Assembly (NCBI GenBank): GCA_027946365.1
Contig: JAPEUQ010000012.1
Location: 62,001 to 126,000 of the forward strand
Direction of reading: 5' to 3'
DNA length: 64,000 bases
Source of the DNA: Kalmusia sp. IMI 367209
Taxonomy: Eukaryota > Ascomycota > Dothideomycetes > Pleosporales > Didymosphaeriaceae
The notes beneath the pieces were generated by a model. The model worked only from the letters and a program-made list of their open reading frames with translations, ran no database searches and was not told the origin of the DNA. Numbering within the stretch: the first letter of the stretch is position 1; each line of letters begins with the position of its first letter. This document shows, piece by piece, positions 33,149-45,582 of the stretch. Position numbers and translations under genes: made by a program.

Positions 33149-34902
33149 ATGGACAACAAACAACCTTTTGAGATCACGACCTGGGCAAGGCTTGGAGTGG
33201 CGTTTGCTGGAACGGTATGTCATGCGTCTATTCACTCTGAACCGACACTGATGATACCAGACTTTAGTCTACTTCATTGTGGTCCTCCCGATCTATAGAC
33301 TCCTGTTTCATCCGCTAGCAAAATTTCAAGGGCCAAAAACGTGGGCAATATCTCAGATACCATGGACCCTAATGTTCTGCTCTGGACAGTCTCATCGGCG
33401 CCTCCTAGAATTACACGATAAGTACGGGTGTATCGTTCGAATTGGCCCGAATGAGCTCTCGTACACAGTCCCAGAGGCCTGGGAATCGATCATGGGCCGA
33501 CGCAAAGGGAGCGTCGAGAATCCCAAAGCCCCATGGTACTGTCCGGCAGAGAACAAGGAAATCACAGGAGCACCGTATAGTGACCACGTGCGCATGCGAC
33601 GACTCTTAGCTTCAGGCTTCTCAGCCAGCGCAATGCAGAAGCAGCAACCTATAATCAAGAGCCATATCAATCTCCTCATTGAACGGCTGCGCGAGAGATC
33701 GCAGAATGGCAAGACTGCTATCAACGTTCCTCAATGGTACAATTACTGCTTGTTTGATATCATTGGCGACCTCTCGTTTGGTGAGCCGTTCGGATGCCTC
33801 CAAGAATCGACCATGCATCCGTGGATTGCGTGGATCTTTGCCAATGTTCGCCTCATTGCAATTGGACTTGCTTTGAACCGGTTTCCTCTGCTGCGTGTTG
33901 TACTTCCTTGGCTTGCCCCAAAAAGCCTTCGAAACCAAGCTGAGGATCTGAAGCGGGTGTCTCGAGAGAAAGTTGCTAAGCGCTTGGAGGCTGGTCGAGA
34001 TAGACCTGACTTCATACAAGCTATGATTTCGGGCAAGGGAGAAGTGGTACGAATACCTGACACTAAGAGTTACAAGAATATAGATCTGAAGGCTGATTCT
34101 GTTCATTAGACTCTTACCCGTGAAGAAATCGAAAACAACGCAATGGTCCTTACGATAGCTGGTTCTGAGACCACTGCTACAGCATTGACTGGCGCAACAT
34201 ATTTCCTAGCCAAGACTCCGAGCGCCATGGCAAAAGTCGCGTCTGAAGTCAGAAGTACGTTCAAGCAGGAAGCCGACATCGACTTTCTTAGCGTCACAAA
34301 ACTTCCCTACCTTAAGGCCGTCACTGAAGAGACACTGCGCATGTATCCGCCCGGTCCAAATGCCCAGCCACGCATAACTCCTCCAGAGGGCAGTCTCATC
34401 CTCGGAGACCATATACCCGGGAATGTAAGTCAAACCTCATAGGAAAAATATCTGTAAGGAGTACTCTAAGCTAACATCCATCTTTTCCAGACGGTAATAG
34501 GAATCCCCCAACGGGCCATGTTCCTCAGCGAATCCAACTTCACACGAGCCCGGGAATTCATCCCAGAGCGATGGCTCAACGATCCGGTGTTCTCGACCGA
34601 TCGCAAAGACTGCTTTAACCCTTTTTCAGTAGGGCCGCGCAACTGCATAGGTATGAAGTAAGTAACAACCCGCACTGCCATCATCGGATGATTTCGATAC
34701 TGTAGCTTACATGCCTATGAACAGTCTTGCTTATGCTGAATTCCGTACGATTCTAGCACGAATGGTCTGGAATTTCGACTTCGAGATTTCTGACAGCAGC
34801 CGTAATTGGATGGAAGAGCAGAATTCGTACTTGCTCTGGGACAAGATTCCTCTCTACATACATTTGGTACCGGGAACGCGCAGAGAGGTGCAGTCTACGT
34901 AG
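33149..34902 (+). CDS. Cytochrome P450 monooxygenase
   Basis: A membrane-anchored class II P450 of about 490 residues in five exons, likely hydroxylating the polyketide. Exon 1 (33149-33214) and the start of exon 2 encode the N-terminal anchor (VAFAGT, then LVYFIVVLPIYRL). The C-helix WxxxR pattern is replaced by a typical fungal SDHVRMRRLLASGFS. The I-helix oxygen-binding motif is IAGSETTATAL, ExxR is EETLRMYPP, and the heme site is FNPFSVGPRNCIGMN, with the Cys split from LAYAEF by the last intron. Introns lie at about 33215-33260, 34044-34109, 34424-34490 and 34659-34724. The in-frame TAG at 34107-34109 is the end of the second intron, not a real stop. Bet2-type P450s act after the PKS in betaenone synthesis; the position of oxidation cannot be predicted. 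Confidence 0.92.
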
Positions 34903-37900
34903 AACCTAGCCATTTGAGACTTTCGAAGGAAACAAGGCATTTCATTATTAATTGTTATACCTAAAGTTTAAGTAATAATTAGTCGTGAAATTAAAATTAA
35001 ATCGAAGATCTCAGTAGTATAGCTTACTTCTTTCTTCTATTCTAAATAGTACTAAACTAGACTAATTCAACCTAAAATGAATCCGTCCTTAGTAAAAGAA
35101 AGAATATATAAGCGTCTTTAAGAGATGGAGAAAGTTAGCTATCTTTCACTGCATTATTGAAGTTGGGATAGGCGCGGTTGATTCAGTTATCAGCTAGGTC
35201 CATTTATACAATTATAGTCTGGATGTGCAGGCGCGGCCTATATCATTTGACCACGGAGCATATGTACATTTGGCCCTATTGCATGCATGGTCTTTATCAA
35301 CGAAATTGATAATTGGCAGCGTCGTAATTTTATTTACCTATCACGATCAGAAATTTTGTAATCCATTCAGAGGATAAATAAGAAGATTTTTCCGTCGGAT
35401 GACTCCGGGAAAACTTTCGCAATGACAATTTATATTCCTGGATGTAGCATTACCCCAGAGTACTTTCGTTGTTCTTCGAGTGTATTCATCAAAGGAAGTG
35501 ACCACAATATCCATACATGTTTCGGCCCGTTTTGACTGTATGACGATATCCAACATTGAAGAAAGTGGATTTCAATACACTTGCCAACACCACGTTAGTT
35601 ACTATCATGTTTTGTTAACAAACGAGATGACTCTGAGGTAGGATTAGTCCTACCCAGAGGAGAAACGAAGGATACAGTAACAGGCAGCAACTCTGTACGC
35701 TTAGTGACCTTGGAATAATAATCGATATTGCCAACTGGAGCATGTTAGTGGAAAGGAAATTACCTGGAACGCTGATCTCTGGAGCGCCGATAACTAACGA
35801 GAGCCAAAGAGGGTCCCACACGTCTTAAGTAAAAGGCTGCCTGCATATAGTCAACAATTGAATATATACATGCCGTAAGAAGCCTTGCCTAGGATATGTA
35901 TCACAATAGTTCGGCTCTACTTCTTTGATTAGTAGAATCACAAGGGCTGTCTCCTTAGCTACCTCTAGAATTTTCTTCAAAAGCCGATCCTTGTATACTT
36001 ACATGCGCTACATTATATTATCGCGCTGTTTACGATTAGTTTTGCTGCTAACGTCCCTTTCGGTTGATTAGCATTAGGGTAGAATGATTTTAAGGCTTGT
36101 TAACTATCTCCACTAAGTGACCCTGTTCACATACGGCGGGTGTCTATACTATAGCTTAGCTGAAACTCATCGCAAGTATGAGAAAAAGCTGTAAACACTG
36201 GTGTATTATCCTACCTGTCTACATGTTAAAGCTATCCGTATCTTACACAAATGACTTACGTTGAGTTAGTAATACTCCAAATATTCCGTCTATATTTTCT
36301 ATAGGAATATCCCGCCATACCTTCTTGAAAGAGACCCCTTTATTAGAATTGAAAAAGTTTTCGCTACGTTATTAACGACTTAGTCCCTTATATTCTGCGC
36401 GTTTTTATTTACTACTGGTATATAGTCCGACGGGTATATTATTACAGTCGGCTCATTACGTTAAAAACGAGAGTAAGTATTTTAGAGGTTTAATAGTACT
36501 TTTAAGGAAGTAGTGGCGCTACTCTTCATAGAATAAGCTTGAACAACTGCCTAAAGTTCGTTGATACTTCGAGTGAACGCCACAGGTACATCCACGGGCC
36601 TATACAGTGTCGAATACGGCTTTCAAGGCGCTGAGGGAATGACTTATTTATAGCATGGCTAAACGCCGTCGAGGGAAAACATGTTATGTGAGAATCGGTG
36701 CTAAAAGCTGTACCAAGCTAGCTCTGAAAACGGATCACGGCTTTGACGGGAGGTTCCTTATAGGATCTGCGGTTGTGCACATTTTTGGCTGCTACAGATG
36801 AAAAGCCTTCCATGAGTGAAAGGGTTCCACGACCTCACCTGTGTAATCTCTTCCCATGTCACGAATTCGGCACACCGAGGTCGTCGTACTGAATACACCG
36901 TGATTTAGTGACGTCTTACGGGTAGATAGAATGAAGGGTTCAATGAACCGGATAATCGTGTCGTCACTCATCTTCAGGTATATGCATCAAATTGGTGAGT
37001 TCTACCTCTGTGACTATGAGAGCTATGGAGTTCTCGACGCGTACTAGACTGTGACAAGATAAGCTACTTAACGATCATGCTCATATAAAGCGCCTGGTTT
37101 TGTGCCTCAGCCTTGAGCTGCAGCTGAAGGATCAGCACAGATGTGCCATGCTGCTGACACTTGACTACAAGTACCATTATCGCAGCCTGCGAGCCTCTCA
37201 TGAAGCATCTATAGCCTCGCTCATGAACTCGATGTCACCGCGTATAGGTGAGCGATATTCCCGTGATTTGGTCGGGTAACTGATTAAGCTTGGCAATATC
37301 ATCCATCATCTTCACTTCGTCCGACCCTGAGTACATGTCGGAGAGCGAGCTTCCTATGGAGACGTTCCCCTGTTATAGGTAGGGGACAGAGCAAGGGTTG
37401 GGTCGCCGCGATCAATGACATGGCCGACGGAAACTGTCATTTTCGTAGAAATGAAGATTAATGGTTGCCTTCGGTAGCTCTATGCGGACCGAGCGTCCTT
37501 GTGGAGGGCATCAGCGAAGTCAGAAAGGAGAAAGACTGTCGTTGCGCGGAGGAAGGGTTGAAGCGAGGGAGATAGGCGGCCAAAACTTAAAAAAAAACCA
37601 GAAGCTATTGATCTTAACAGTGGTAAAATGATTACATATATATACATTATTTAAGTTCTATTGCAATACTTCTTCTTAATCTGCCAAATGTCTCACGAAA
37701 CGGACCCGATTCCACACTCTCTTAAAAGGAGGGAATCTAGCGACACGTGTTTTGATGCGAGTAGTTCCCTTCAGCGACGTCGTCCATCAAGCGCCCTTAG
37801 TCCTGCTTGGTGATTTGACATAGGGTCTTGTTGAACGGACATGGTACAGGTACATAAAAAAAACCCATAGATTTCTTGAATACCTCTTAGTTGCAGGTGA

Positions 37901-38385
37901 ATAATGGATTTTCACGTTTCGTCTAGAGCACATATATGTTGCCTCTTGATATAAACACAGATTCAACTTGTAGATCCGTATCCCCATTAGTACAGTAAGA
38001 ATCTTTCAGTGCACGGGCACCATGACGTATGCTTTATAAGGTTCTATGATCTCCTCTTGCCTACTTCCGCGAATGCTCCTATCATGAAGCTCTCGACGGC
38101 AGTCTTTACCAGGTGTCCAATGATGACGTTTGAAATAAAAAAGACTTTAAGAAGAATTGAACATCCTAAGACTTGCTATAGTCTCCCACTTGTTCCTCGA
38201 GCCATCTCACTTGTCTCTCTGTGGCATGTGGAGACATGGCCTAGTCGACGTCGCTTGCACGAGTCTCGACAAAGGTATTGGATCCATGACAACAAAATAC
38301 TGCTCGTTTCATTGTAGTACCACTGCTGCGATGACTTGCTCGAGCACCTTCCCGCCGTTCTGTTGAAACGACCACTCCTCAGTAT
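34903..38385. other. AT-rich gene-poor block
   Basis: About 3.5 kb with no gene I can support. Parts (34930-35160, 35850-36520) are strongly AT-rich with many TpA steps, suggesting old RIP-affected repeats, but no transposon ends or protein domains can be recognised. Some open frames near 37050-37300 look protein-like over short stretches but carry no known motif. It marks the right edge of the polyketide region. Confidence 0.55.
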
Positions 38386-40154
38386 TCATTCCCTTATCGA
38401 TGGCCGCGCCGACGGTTGCGCGAACGAGACCTGGATATCTTCGAGCGATTGACCTTGAGTCTCTCGCATATAGGTAGCAAGTACGACCAGTGTAAACAAG
38501 GAGATGGCGCCGAAGAGAAAATAGGCGCCGTAAGCAGACCGCGCCAGGAAGATTGGAGTTGCAAAGGCAACAAGCCAGTTCGCCATCTATGCGTCAAACG
38601 GATTAGCGCAGCAAGTTCGCGAGGATACCATGTGAGGAAGCCGTCACGGCCAAAGAAAAGATATGAACTTACAAAGCTACATCCGGTTGCCATCGAGTTC
38701 GTTGTCGCACGAGTCTTTGTGGGCTGGATTTCAGATGCATAAATCTTTCCAAACACAGCCCATGTAGAGACGTATCCGAGCGCAAAGACGAACACTGAGA
38801 CGATGACAACCCATCGTGTCACTCCGTACGAATGCACGGCATTGGCGGCGTAAAGAGACCCAACTAGAAACATACTTCCTGAGAGGATGACACCACCACA
38901 GATAGCCGAAGTGCGACGACCCCATTTATCCGCCAAAAGCGTGGCCGGAATGCTGAACACGAGCATAAGGATGGCAGAAACGCCAGATGCAAGGAATGAT
39001 GCTGTTTGCGACGGTATTCCTGCTTGAGCGAAGATCATGGGAGCATACTGTCGAGAAGTGTCAGCATAATGCAGCCAAATTTCCGTTCCTATCCGCTCAA
39101 CATACGTAGAGTACCCCGTCTATGCCACTCAGTTGGATGAATGCGAGGATGAACAATGCAAGGCATGTTTGCAATCGGTACTGCTTCGTGAAAAAAAATC
39201 AATCGTAAGCCTTGCAGCACGCCAACTTGAGAAGCCTCGGTCTCGATTGGCCGCAGTACGTCTTTCTCTGCCTCCGCCTTTTCGAAATTCAGATTGTCCA
39301 GTTCTTGCATTACTTGACGTCGCTTTCCGTGAAGAATAAGCCAACGTGGACTTTCGGGCAAAGAGAATGAGCCAGCCGCCCAAACGGTGGAGAGTACAGC
39401 CTGAAGGATGTATGGTAGACGCCATGACATATCGCCGTCAATATGGATGCTTCCGTAGCAGGAGAAGTATCCTATGCATACTCCGATCGCAGAACCAAAT
39501 TTCGGCAGCGACACGAACTTGCCACGGCTTCGACTTGGCGCAATTTCGCAGATGTAGACACCCACATTGGTGAGGGAAAAGCCTTGACCAATCCCCATCA
39601 AAGCACGTCCGAGGAGGAAGAGCCATGAATGGGACGCAGCACATTCGAGTACGCATCCAATGGTGCACAGGATTGCTCCGGCAATTATGATACGCAGTCG
39701 CCCGAAACGGTCTGCAAGCTGTCCAGCAACCATTGCTGGAATAGCGCCACATAGCATAATCAAGGACACGGTAAAGCCACGCATGATAGGCGACAGGTGG
39801 CCGAAAGTCTCAACGTAAGAGGGCATCTCGGTAACAGCACCAACAGAGCCTGTATCGAATCTGCTGCCACATCAGCGGAGGGTTCCACGTATCGATGGAA
39901 AAGATACGTAAAAGCATCATAGGTACTAGTAGTGTCACTTCGCATGCTTAGAGAAAACAAAGAGAACGAGAAAGGAGGTATCTTTTCCACGAATTGTCCC
40001 ACCTAGTAAGCTTTGACACTAGATCGAAAAACAGGGGAGGGCATGTGGCTGATAGTGCGGTTGCTTTCAAAACATACCCATTGAGTATACCTCCAAGAGC
40101 GACAAAAGTCGAGGCAAGCGCATAGCGTGGTATCTTCTTAGACAAGAACTGCAT
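38386..40154 (-). CDS. MFS sugar-transporter-type protein, frameshifted
   Basis: A twelve-span sugar porter family protein. Exons: 40154 to about 40077 (MQFLSKKIPRYA to GGILNG), about 39870 to 39108, 39046 to about 38672, and about 38586-38386. Motifs are FDTGSVGAV after the first span, ADRFGRLR (inter-span loop), GRALMGIGQGF, PESPRWLI (sugar porter PESPR), QLSGIDGVLYYAP (across an intron) and DKWGRRT. The reading frame breaks in a run of eight A (39191-39198, plus strand): GLRLIFF is followed by TKQYRLQTCLALFI only if one base of the run is removed. Otherwise all conserved segments are present. Either a homopolymer error or a recent loss. Substrate likely a hexose or other polyol, not determinable. 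Confidence 0.85.
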
Positions 40155-42959
40155 TACTCTCTATTTTGCAGCAATCAAAAAGGTCTAAGGGTATCGAAGA
40201 TAGTCGCTAGTTGGAAAGAGCAAGAGAAGTTCTTGATAGAAGTATAAGTACTGAGTTTCTTGCCGCATCCGCAGATATCGGGCACAAAATGCCACTGCTT
40301 CTCAACGTGAGATGATGTCATATTCCTGTCGCGTTCTATTGATAAGCCCGCTGGTGCAACGTCATACAGGTCGCTAGAGTCATTTAGATTTAAACTTGGC
40401 TTATCACATTTTACCCAGCCAGTGTCTACGGGTACTCTCCATAGAATAGCTTTGAGTGGCGTACCTGATTTTGTAGACAATGGCTAATCAGAGAAATGGT
40501 GCTGTGGTTCGTCATTAGGGTTAGTAATCGCAAATCTCTAGCCTGATTGGGTTGCAAGCGGACTGGCACTTGTGCACGCATTAGGCAGCAACGTCTAATT
40601 GAACCTGACGCTGATAACCCCGGATAACATTTACAATGCGCTGTGATGGTGGCGTGACCGTTGGCTGGAAGGCCTGAAGAATATGCCACTTCGTCCACAG
40701 ACGACCTATGCTGACGCCAGTGGACGTGCGTGAAAGTCCCGCTCGAGTTGACAACATCACCAAACAGGGTTGGTACATGTCTAGGATTCCCATCACAGGC
40801 TGATCGTGTATGAAATGGGCAGATCCGGGTACTTACTTTCAAGCTTTTTTGGAGCCCTGCAGTTTCGGGATGTCTAGTTCGATGAAGTTGTAACAATACG
40901 TAAAGGGTGTGCAGAGGGCGTGGTATGGATATACGAGCTTGCTTATGCAGCAGCGCTGAGCTTGTCGTGCGAGTAGAGTTTCTTCGCCAGCTATGCTTGA
41001 GATGAAATGCACATTATCGACATCACACCCAACAAATATCGGCACAACGACCGGCACGGATGGTGTGACCGCAATGAGGCTTACGCGCTTTCGCAGGATG
41101 GAAGGAAGGTTGGTTGATAGGAAATGCAGATGGCACAACGTGACCTAGAGCAAGTTATCTCTGCATAGCCCTCGTTGCTGCACGTACATATGTTGTCGCA
41201 TTGGCAAAGTAGCAAGCGGGCGAGAAGATACGCTGCGCAATTAGGGCACAGATGTCGGCATTCCCGATGCTGTTGACGTAGGGTAGTGCTGCAGGAGTAA
41301 GACGGCACGACTAATACTAATCGCGCGTCAATTGCAGCTCCGAAACGACCAATCCAAATACGAGGGCCCCACGCCACCCCGATCTAGGGGCCTATCGTAA
41401 AACCAGAGCGTGAGGAGGGTCTGGGTCGACAAAATTGTATGAACTATCCATTTTCAACCTCACAAACCTTTCTGAACAGACCTAACGCTAGGCGTCCGAG
41501 CAAAAGGGAGGGTGGGGGGTTGTACGTACCTACCTTGCTCCGTAAAGATCGTTCCCCACTAGACCTCTGTGTTCTGACATACAATACAATGCACTAAGTA
41601 GCTTTTCCCCCTGTCAATTAATGTCGTTGTAGACAAAAATACTGTTACGGAGACATGACTGCAGCGACACTATAAGACGTTTCCGTCCAGATCGACAGCA
41701 ATCCTTCTTACGTTACATCTGCTTTGTCTTCGACTCAGCCATACTCATTCGGCTGATCATAACTCTACGCCCTCCTTTCGTCCCATTCCCATAACCGAAA
41801 CATTCACCACTAGGCTTCTTCTCCATGCAGGTGAAGTACTACTTGCTATTCGCGGTAACATTGCTCACATCGCTTCTGTGAACGTGGGTATATACAAATT
41901 CATTAGAAAATGATGGAACGGTAGAACGTCTGCTGGATGATATGGGGATGGTGAAGGTGATAGTAGAGAGTTTCGTACGGCACAACACTTCTGCAGAAAT
42001 CACACAACAGATGTCCAAACTGCACCAAGTAAGAGATTGTGTTTGGTAATACTGTTCACCCAGCTGCGCAATATGAGCAAAAGGCAATAAGACGAAAGGA
42101 CTCTGCTGTAGCAAGCCAGTTACCTGCCTTTTCCACCGCTGGATCCCAGGTATGGAGAGTCCAAGAAGCAAGGGCGGAGGTGCTTTGAAGGGACGTGGTT
42201 TTTGCTAGATCGCCAGTGTAAATCGTCTAATAAGGTGTCGTAGAGTAAGTATTTCTTGGCATCTGCAGTAACGTCACTTGGACTGAGGGACCTGGACCTA
42301 TCTACTAGGGAGATAAATTTGGTATAGAGAAAGGATAGCGCATAGAGTCTACAACATCCGGATCGGGAACATACTTATTGCACTGAGACTAAGCAGACAA
42401 TGAAAGGGGTAGATTTACCCTAAAGTCTCATAGGAGAAACACGAACAAGCTGTCCAACGCAAAATCTAGAGCTAGCCTTGTTCCGCCTAGGGTATTCTTC
42501 CAGCTGTAGTAAAATCTTTTTACCAAATTCAAAATTTGTCTTGTGAAAGGTTTGTCGCTTGGTGTACAAGTACGTCAGTTCATATGCGTGTATGATCCTA
42601 TGGTGGGGCATAATTGTAAATGTAAATCCTGCCGTGAGACTTATTCGCTCAAACCAGCTCAGTAGGCGCTTAACCGGCGGGCAGATCTCAAAGTCTTTAC
42701 AGACCTACCAATTAGAGCGTCCACCAGTATAATGGTCGTAGAACAGATTACACTAAGGACTGACCTCCATCAGTGGAGGCCTAATGTTGGCTCGTTGCTT
42801 TTTCGTAATATTGTTTTGTTTTGACCGTCTTTACGCCCGGCTAATTACCCGATTGTAGTGTACCACAATTCTGACCTAGTCTTATATATCCACACCTTAT
42901 TTAAAGCAGAAGGTGAGACACATTCTTCTTGATGCTTTTTGTATTCTAGGTACCTCATC
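40155..42959. other. Intergenic, no supportable gene
   Basis: 2.8 kb between the start of the sugar transporter and the tannase-family gene. The short frames on both strands lack motifs, signal peptides or exon continuity. No repeat or RNA gene recognised. Confidence 0.5.
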
Positions 42960-44602
42960 ATGTACGCTCGTTGTCACCTCTTGTTCGTCGCACTCGCTGC
43001 GTACACCCTGGGCATAGCCGCATCCTATCTCTCTCCCAATTGCTCGTCCCTTGCGCAGTCGACGTCTCTCTATGCATACAATGCCTCTCTCCTCAACACG
43101 ACCTATCATGCCACGGACACATTGAATATATCGGGAATACTCAACAAAATCTCATTTTGCGAGGTCCACGCTTCCGTCAGCTATGGTACAAATGATTCCC
43201 TAATCTTCGCACTTTGGTTGCCTGACACGCAGTACTCTTCGCGATTCATGGCACTAGGCAACGGTGGCCAGGCAGGAGTTATAGCGTATAGCGATATGAT
43301 GGCCGAATTGAATAGCGGACTAGGCTTCGCTGTCGCTGGTGGCAATGCAGGCCACTTGGCCTCAGAAAACGATGCCGGTGTTGGGCCTAGCATTGGTGCG
43401 CCTGGCGTCTATCAGCCGTTTTTACACGATGAAGATCAAGTACAAGCTTGGCTCCACAACGCCATAAGTCTTCTCACGCCTGCTGCGAAGGCACTGATCA
43501 AAGAGTTCTACGGGCATGAAGTAGAGTATGCGTACTATCGTGGCTGCTCCGCCGGCGGTGCGCAGGGATTTTCTCTCGCTGAATTCCATCCAGACCTATT
43601 CGATGGGATCATTTCTGGGTGTCCTGCGAATTGGTTTACCCATCTCTTACTAAGCTTCCTATGGAACGCACAACACACAGATGTAGGTTCACCCACTTAG
43701 TCTCCTTCTCCCGCTTGCTCAATGACATGACACAGACCAATGCAACATTTCTTCCTGAGCCCGTTCTCGACTTCATTCAAGCCAGTGTTATCCAAGACTG
43801 CGACATCATCGACGGCGTAGCAGACAACCTGATTGAAAATCCGCTCGCTTGTCCCTTCAACATCTCTTCTTTAGCCTGCACGCCAGGTGCTTCCGACAAG
43901 AATACTACATGTCTCACGCCTTCCCAACTTTCAGCCGCGAAAGCCATATACCAAGGACCTGTGCGCTCAGACTCTCCCAGTACGTCCCTCTTCCCTGGAC
44001 TCTCACTCGGCTCTGAATCCGGCTGGTTGCTACCCCAGGTCCAAGCCGGCCTCTCCAATGCTTTCAGCGTGCCTATCCTGCAAAACCTGGTGTACCAAGA
44101 CTTGTCTTATGACCCAGCGACATTCAATTGGGAATCCGATGTGGAATTTCTAGATGCACGCGCCGGCCCGCTAATTAATGCAATTAATACTAATCTCTCC
44201 TCTTTCCGCCAAAGTGGCAGAAAAATGATCGTATATGCTGGCTGGGCAGACCCGAATATCGCTCCAATGTGGTCGATCCGACATGTTGAAGCTATCACGC
44301 AGACTACCATCGGGCATGGAACTACAATAGCGGAAAATGATTTCGTAAAGCTTATTTTGGTGCCCGGGGGCGGGCATTGTGGTGCAAATATTGCGAAATA
44401 CCCATACGTGCCCGCTCAGTATGGCGTTTCTTCTGCACTGGTAGAATGGGTAGAGAAGGGACAGGAGCCAGTTGAAGGCATTAAGAGTTGGGGTCCAATC
44501 AATGGAGACAACAGGACAAGGAGGCTTTGTACGTGGCCGAAGGTTGCGAAATTGAAAAAAAAGGGAAATGTGGATGACTGGGAGGGCTATACTTGTGAAT
44601 GA
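42960..44602 (+). CDS. Secreted tannase/feruloyl esterase family protein
   Basis: A secreted alpha/beta-hydrolase of the fungal tannase family, cleaving ester bonds of gallates, ferulates or related phenolic esters. The ATG at 42960 starts a signal peptide (CHLLFVALAAYTLGIAA). The nucleophile is in YYRGCSAGGAQGF (C-S-A-G-G), and the catalytic His in VPGGGHCGAN; the neighbouring Cys residues match the Cys pair that clamps the triad in feruloyl esterase B. WADPNIAP holds the acid region. Many NxT/NxS sites fit secretion. One intron at about 43682-43735 (GTAGGT donor, CACAG acceptor) joins NAQHTD to TNATFLPEP. The stop is TGA 44600-44602; about 530 residues, the family's usual length. Which ester is cut cannot be told. 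Confidence 0.9.
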
Positions 44603-45582
44603 TCGAGAGATACGCCTGTGGATGATGAATGAAATATAGAGCGATGATCTATACACCTATCTGTAGGATCATTCGGTTCTATGGCGTAGACAAGTAGCGG
44701 AAAGGCGCCATACACCGTGCTGGTTACCACACAACTTGCAAGTTTTTGTTAGTAGCTTTGTTCCTAGCTCACGCCATTCTTATTCACACAGTTGACGTAT
44801 ACACTATAAATCATTAATATTACAGTGTTGATTTCAGACATAGCGCTGTAGCGAAATTGATTCTTGTTAAAGGTGTGTCGATCGATTCTAGAGTCTATCA
44901 AACGTCAAAAGAAGTTTGCAAAACTATAGAAGGGTTACCTACACCGAGAAATCATTTAATACAAAGCCGTAATAGGTATACGAATGCATCGGAGAAGTTA
45001 GAGGTACAATGTCACATAGCTATACGTATGACTTGCAGTAGATTACAATCACCGACTCTATGAATCACTGGATACGAAATGATCGGGCTGCATCACACGA
45101 ATAGCATCATCAGTACATGAAGCCTCCTCACCTCAGCTCGCTAAAGCTGTCCCTTGTTAGCAACGCACGGACATTTGCGCTGAGGGGTATACCTCCGCTT
45201 CATTGGACAACAACGAAGCCATTCGCAGCAAATGTCATTTTCCTTGATCTTCTTATCAGCCCTCGTTTGCACTACCCATTCTCGGTGCCTGCCGCATGCA
45301 CCAAGTGGAAAGATAGTTCATGATAATTTCTCTAGCATATGTTAACCGTATTGTGCTTAGCGTGGTCTTCAGGCACAGAAATCGTTAGCGATTGCTTTTA
45401 GATTTCAAGTATTAGTCGGTTAAAAAATAACATGACTCCGCTCTTACCTGGAGGCAGTGTCTATGTTGCTCGCTCACTTCGAAATCACGCCTGGGTTCTC
45501 ACGCTTTCGGCCTGGCGACACCTAAAGAAATCTATTTCGCGAAACTCACTGTTCACCCAACAAGCGCCGAATGTGAACATCA
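44603..45582. other. Intergenic, nothing recognised
   Basis: About 1 kb between two plus-strand genes without a supportable gene or repeat. Confidence 0.5.

Larger units (their letters stand above)
14113..34902. other. Candidate reduced-polyketide (decalin-aldehyde type) biosynthetic cluster
   Basis: The grouping rests on content. It joins a highly reducing PKS with a terminal reductase (minus), a rhodopsin-like membrane protein (plus), an MBL-fold hydrolase (minus), a secreted FAD oxidase (minus), an SDR (plus), a stand-alone enoyl reductase (minus) and a P450 (plus). Three divergent promoters link neighbours (23319-24443, 29396-30016, 32749-33148). The PKS/trans-ER/P450/SDR set is what the betaenone pathway uses (established knowledge). 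That these genes act together here is inference. The right edge falls in AT-rich, gene-poor DNA; the left edge is less clear. Confidence 0.65.

Noticed and set aside
34044..34109. In-frame stop in the P450 between the N-terminal part and the I-helix
   Set aside because: A GT-AG intron (34044-34109) removes the stop and joins GKGE to TLTREEIENN in phase, as in relatives. The gene is intact.
37050..37300. Protein-like stretch in the AT-rich block
   Set aside because: Short, without known motif or flanking exons; composition alone does not support a gene.
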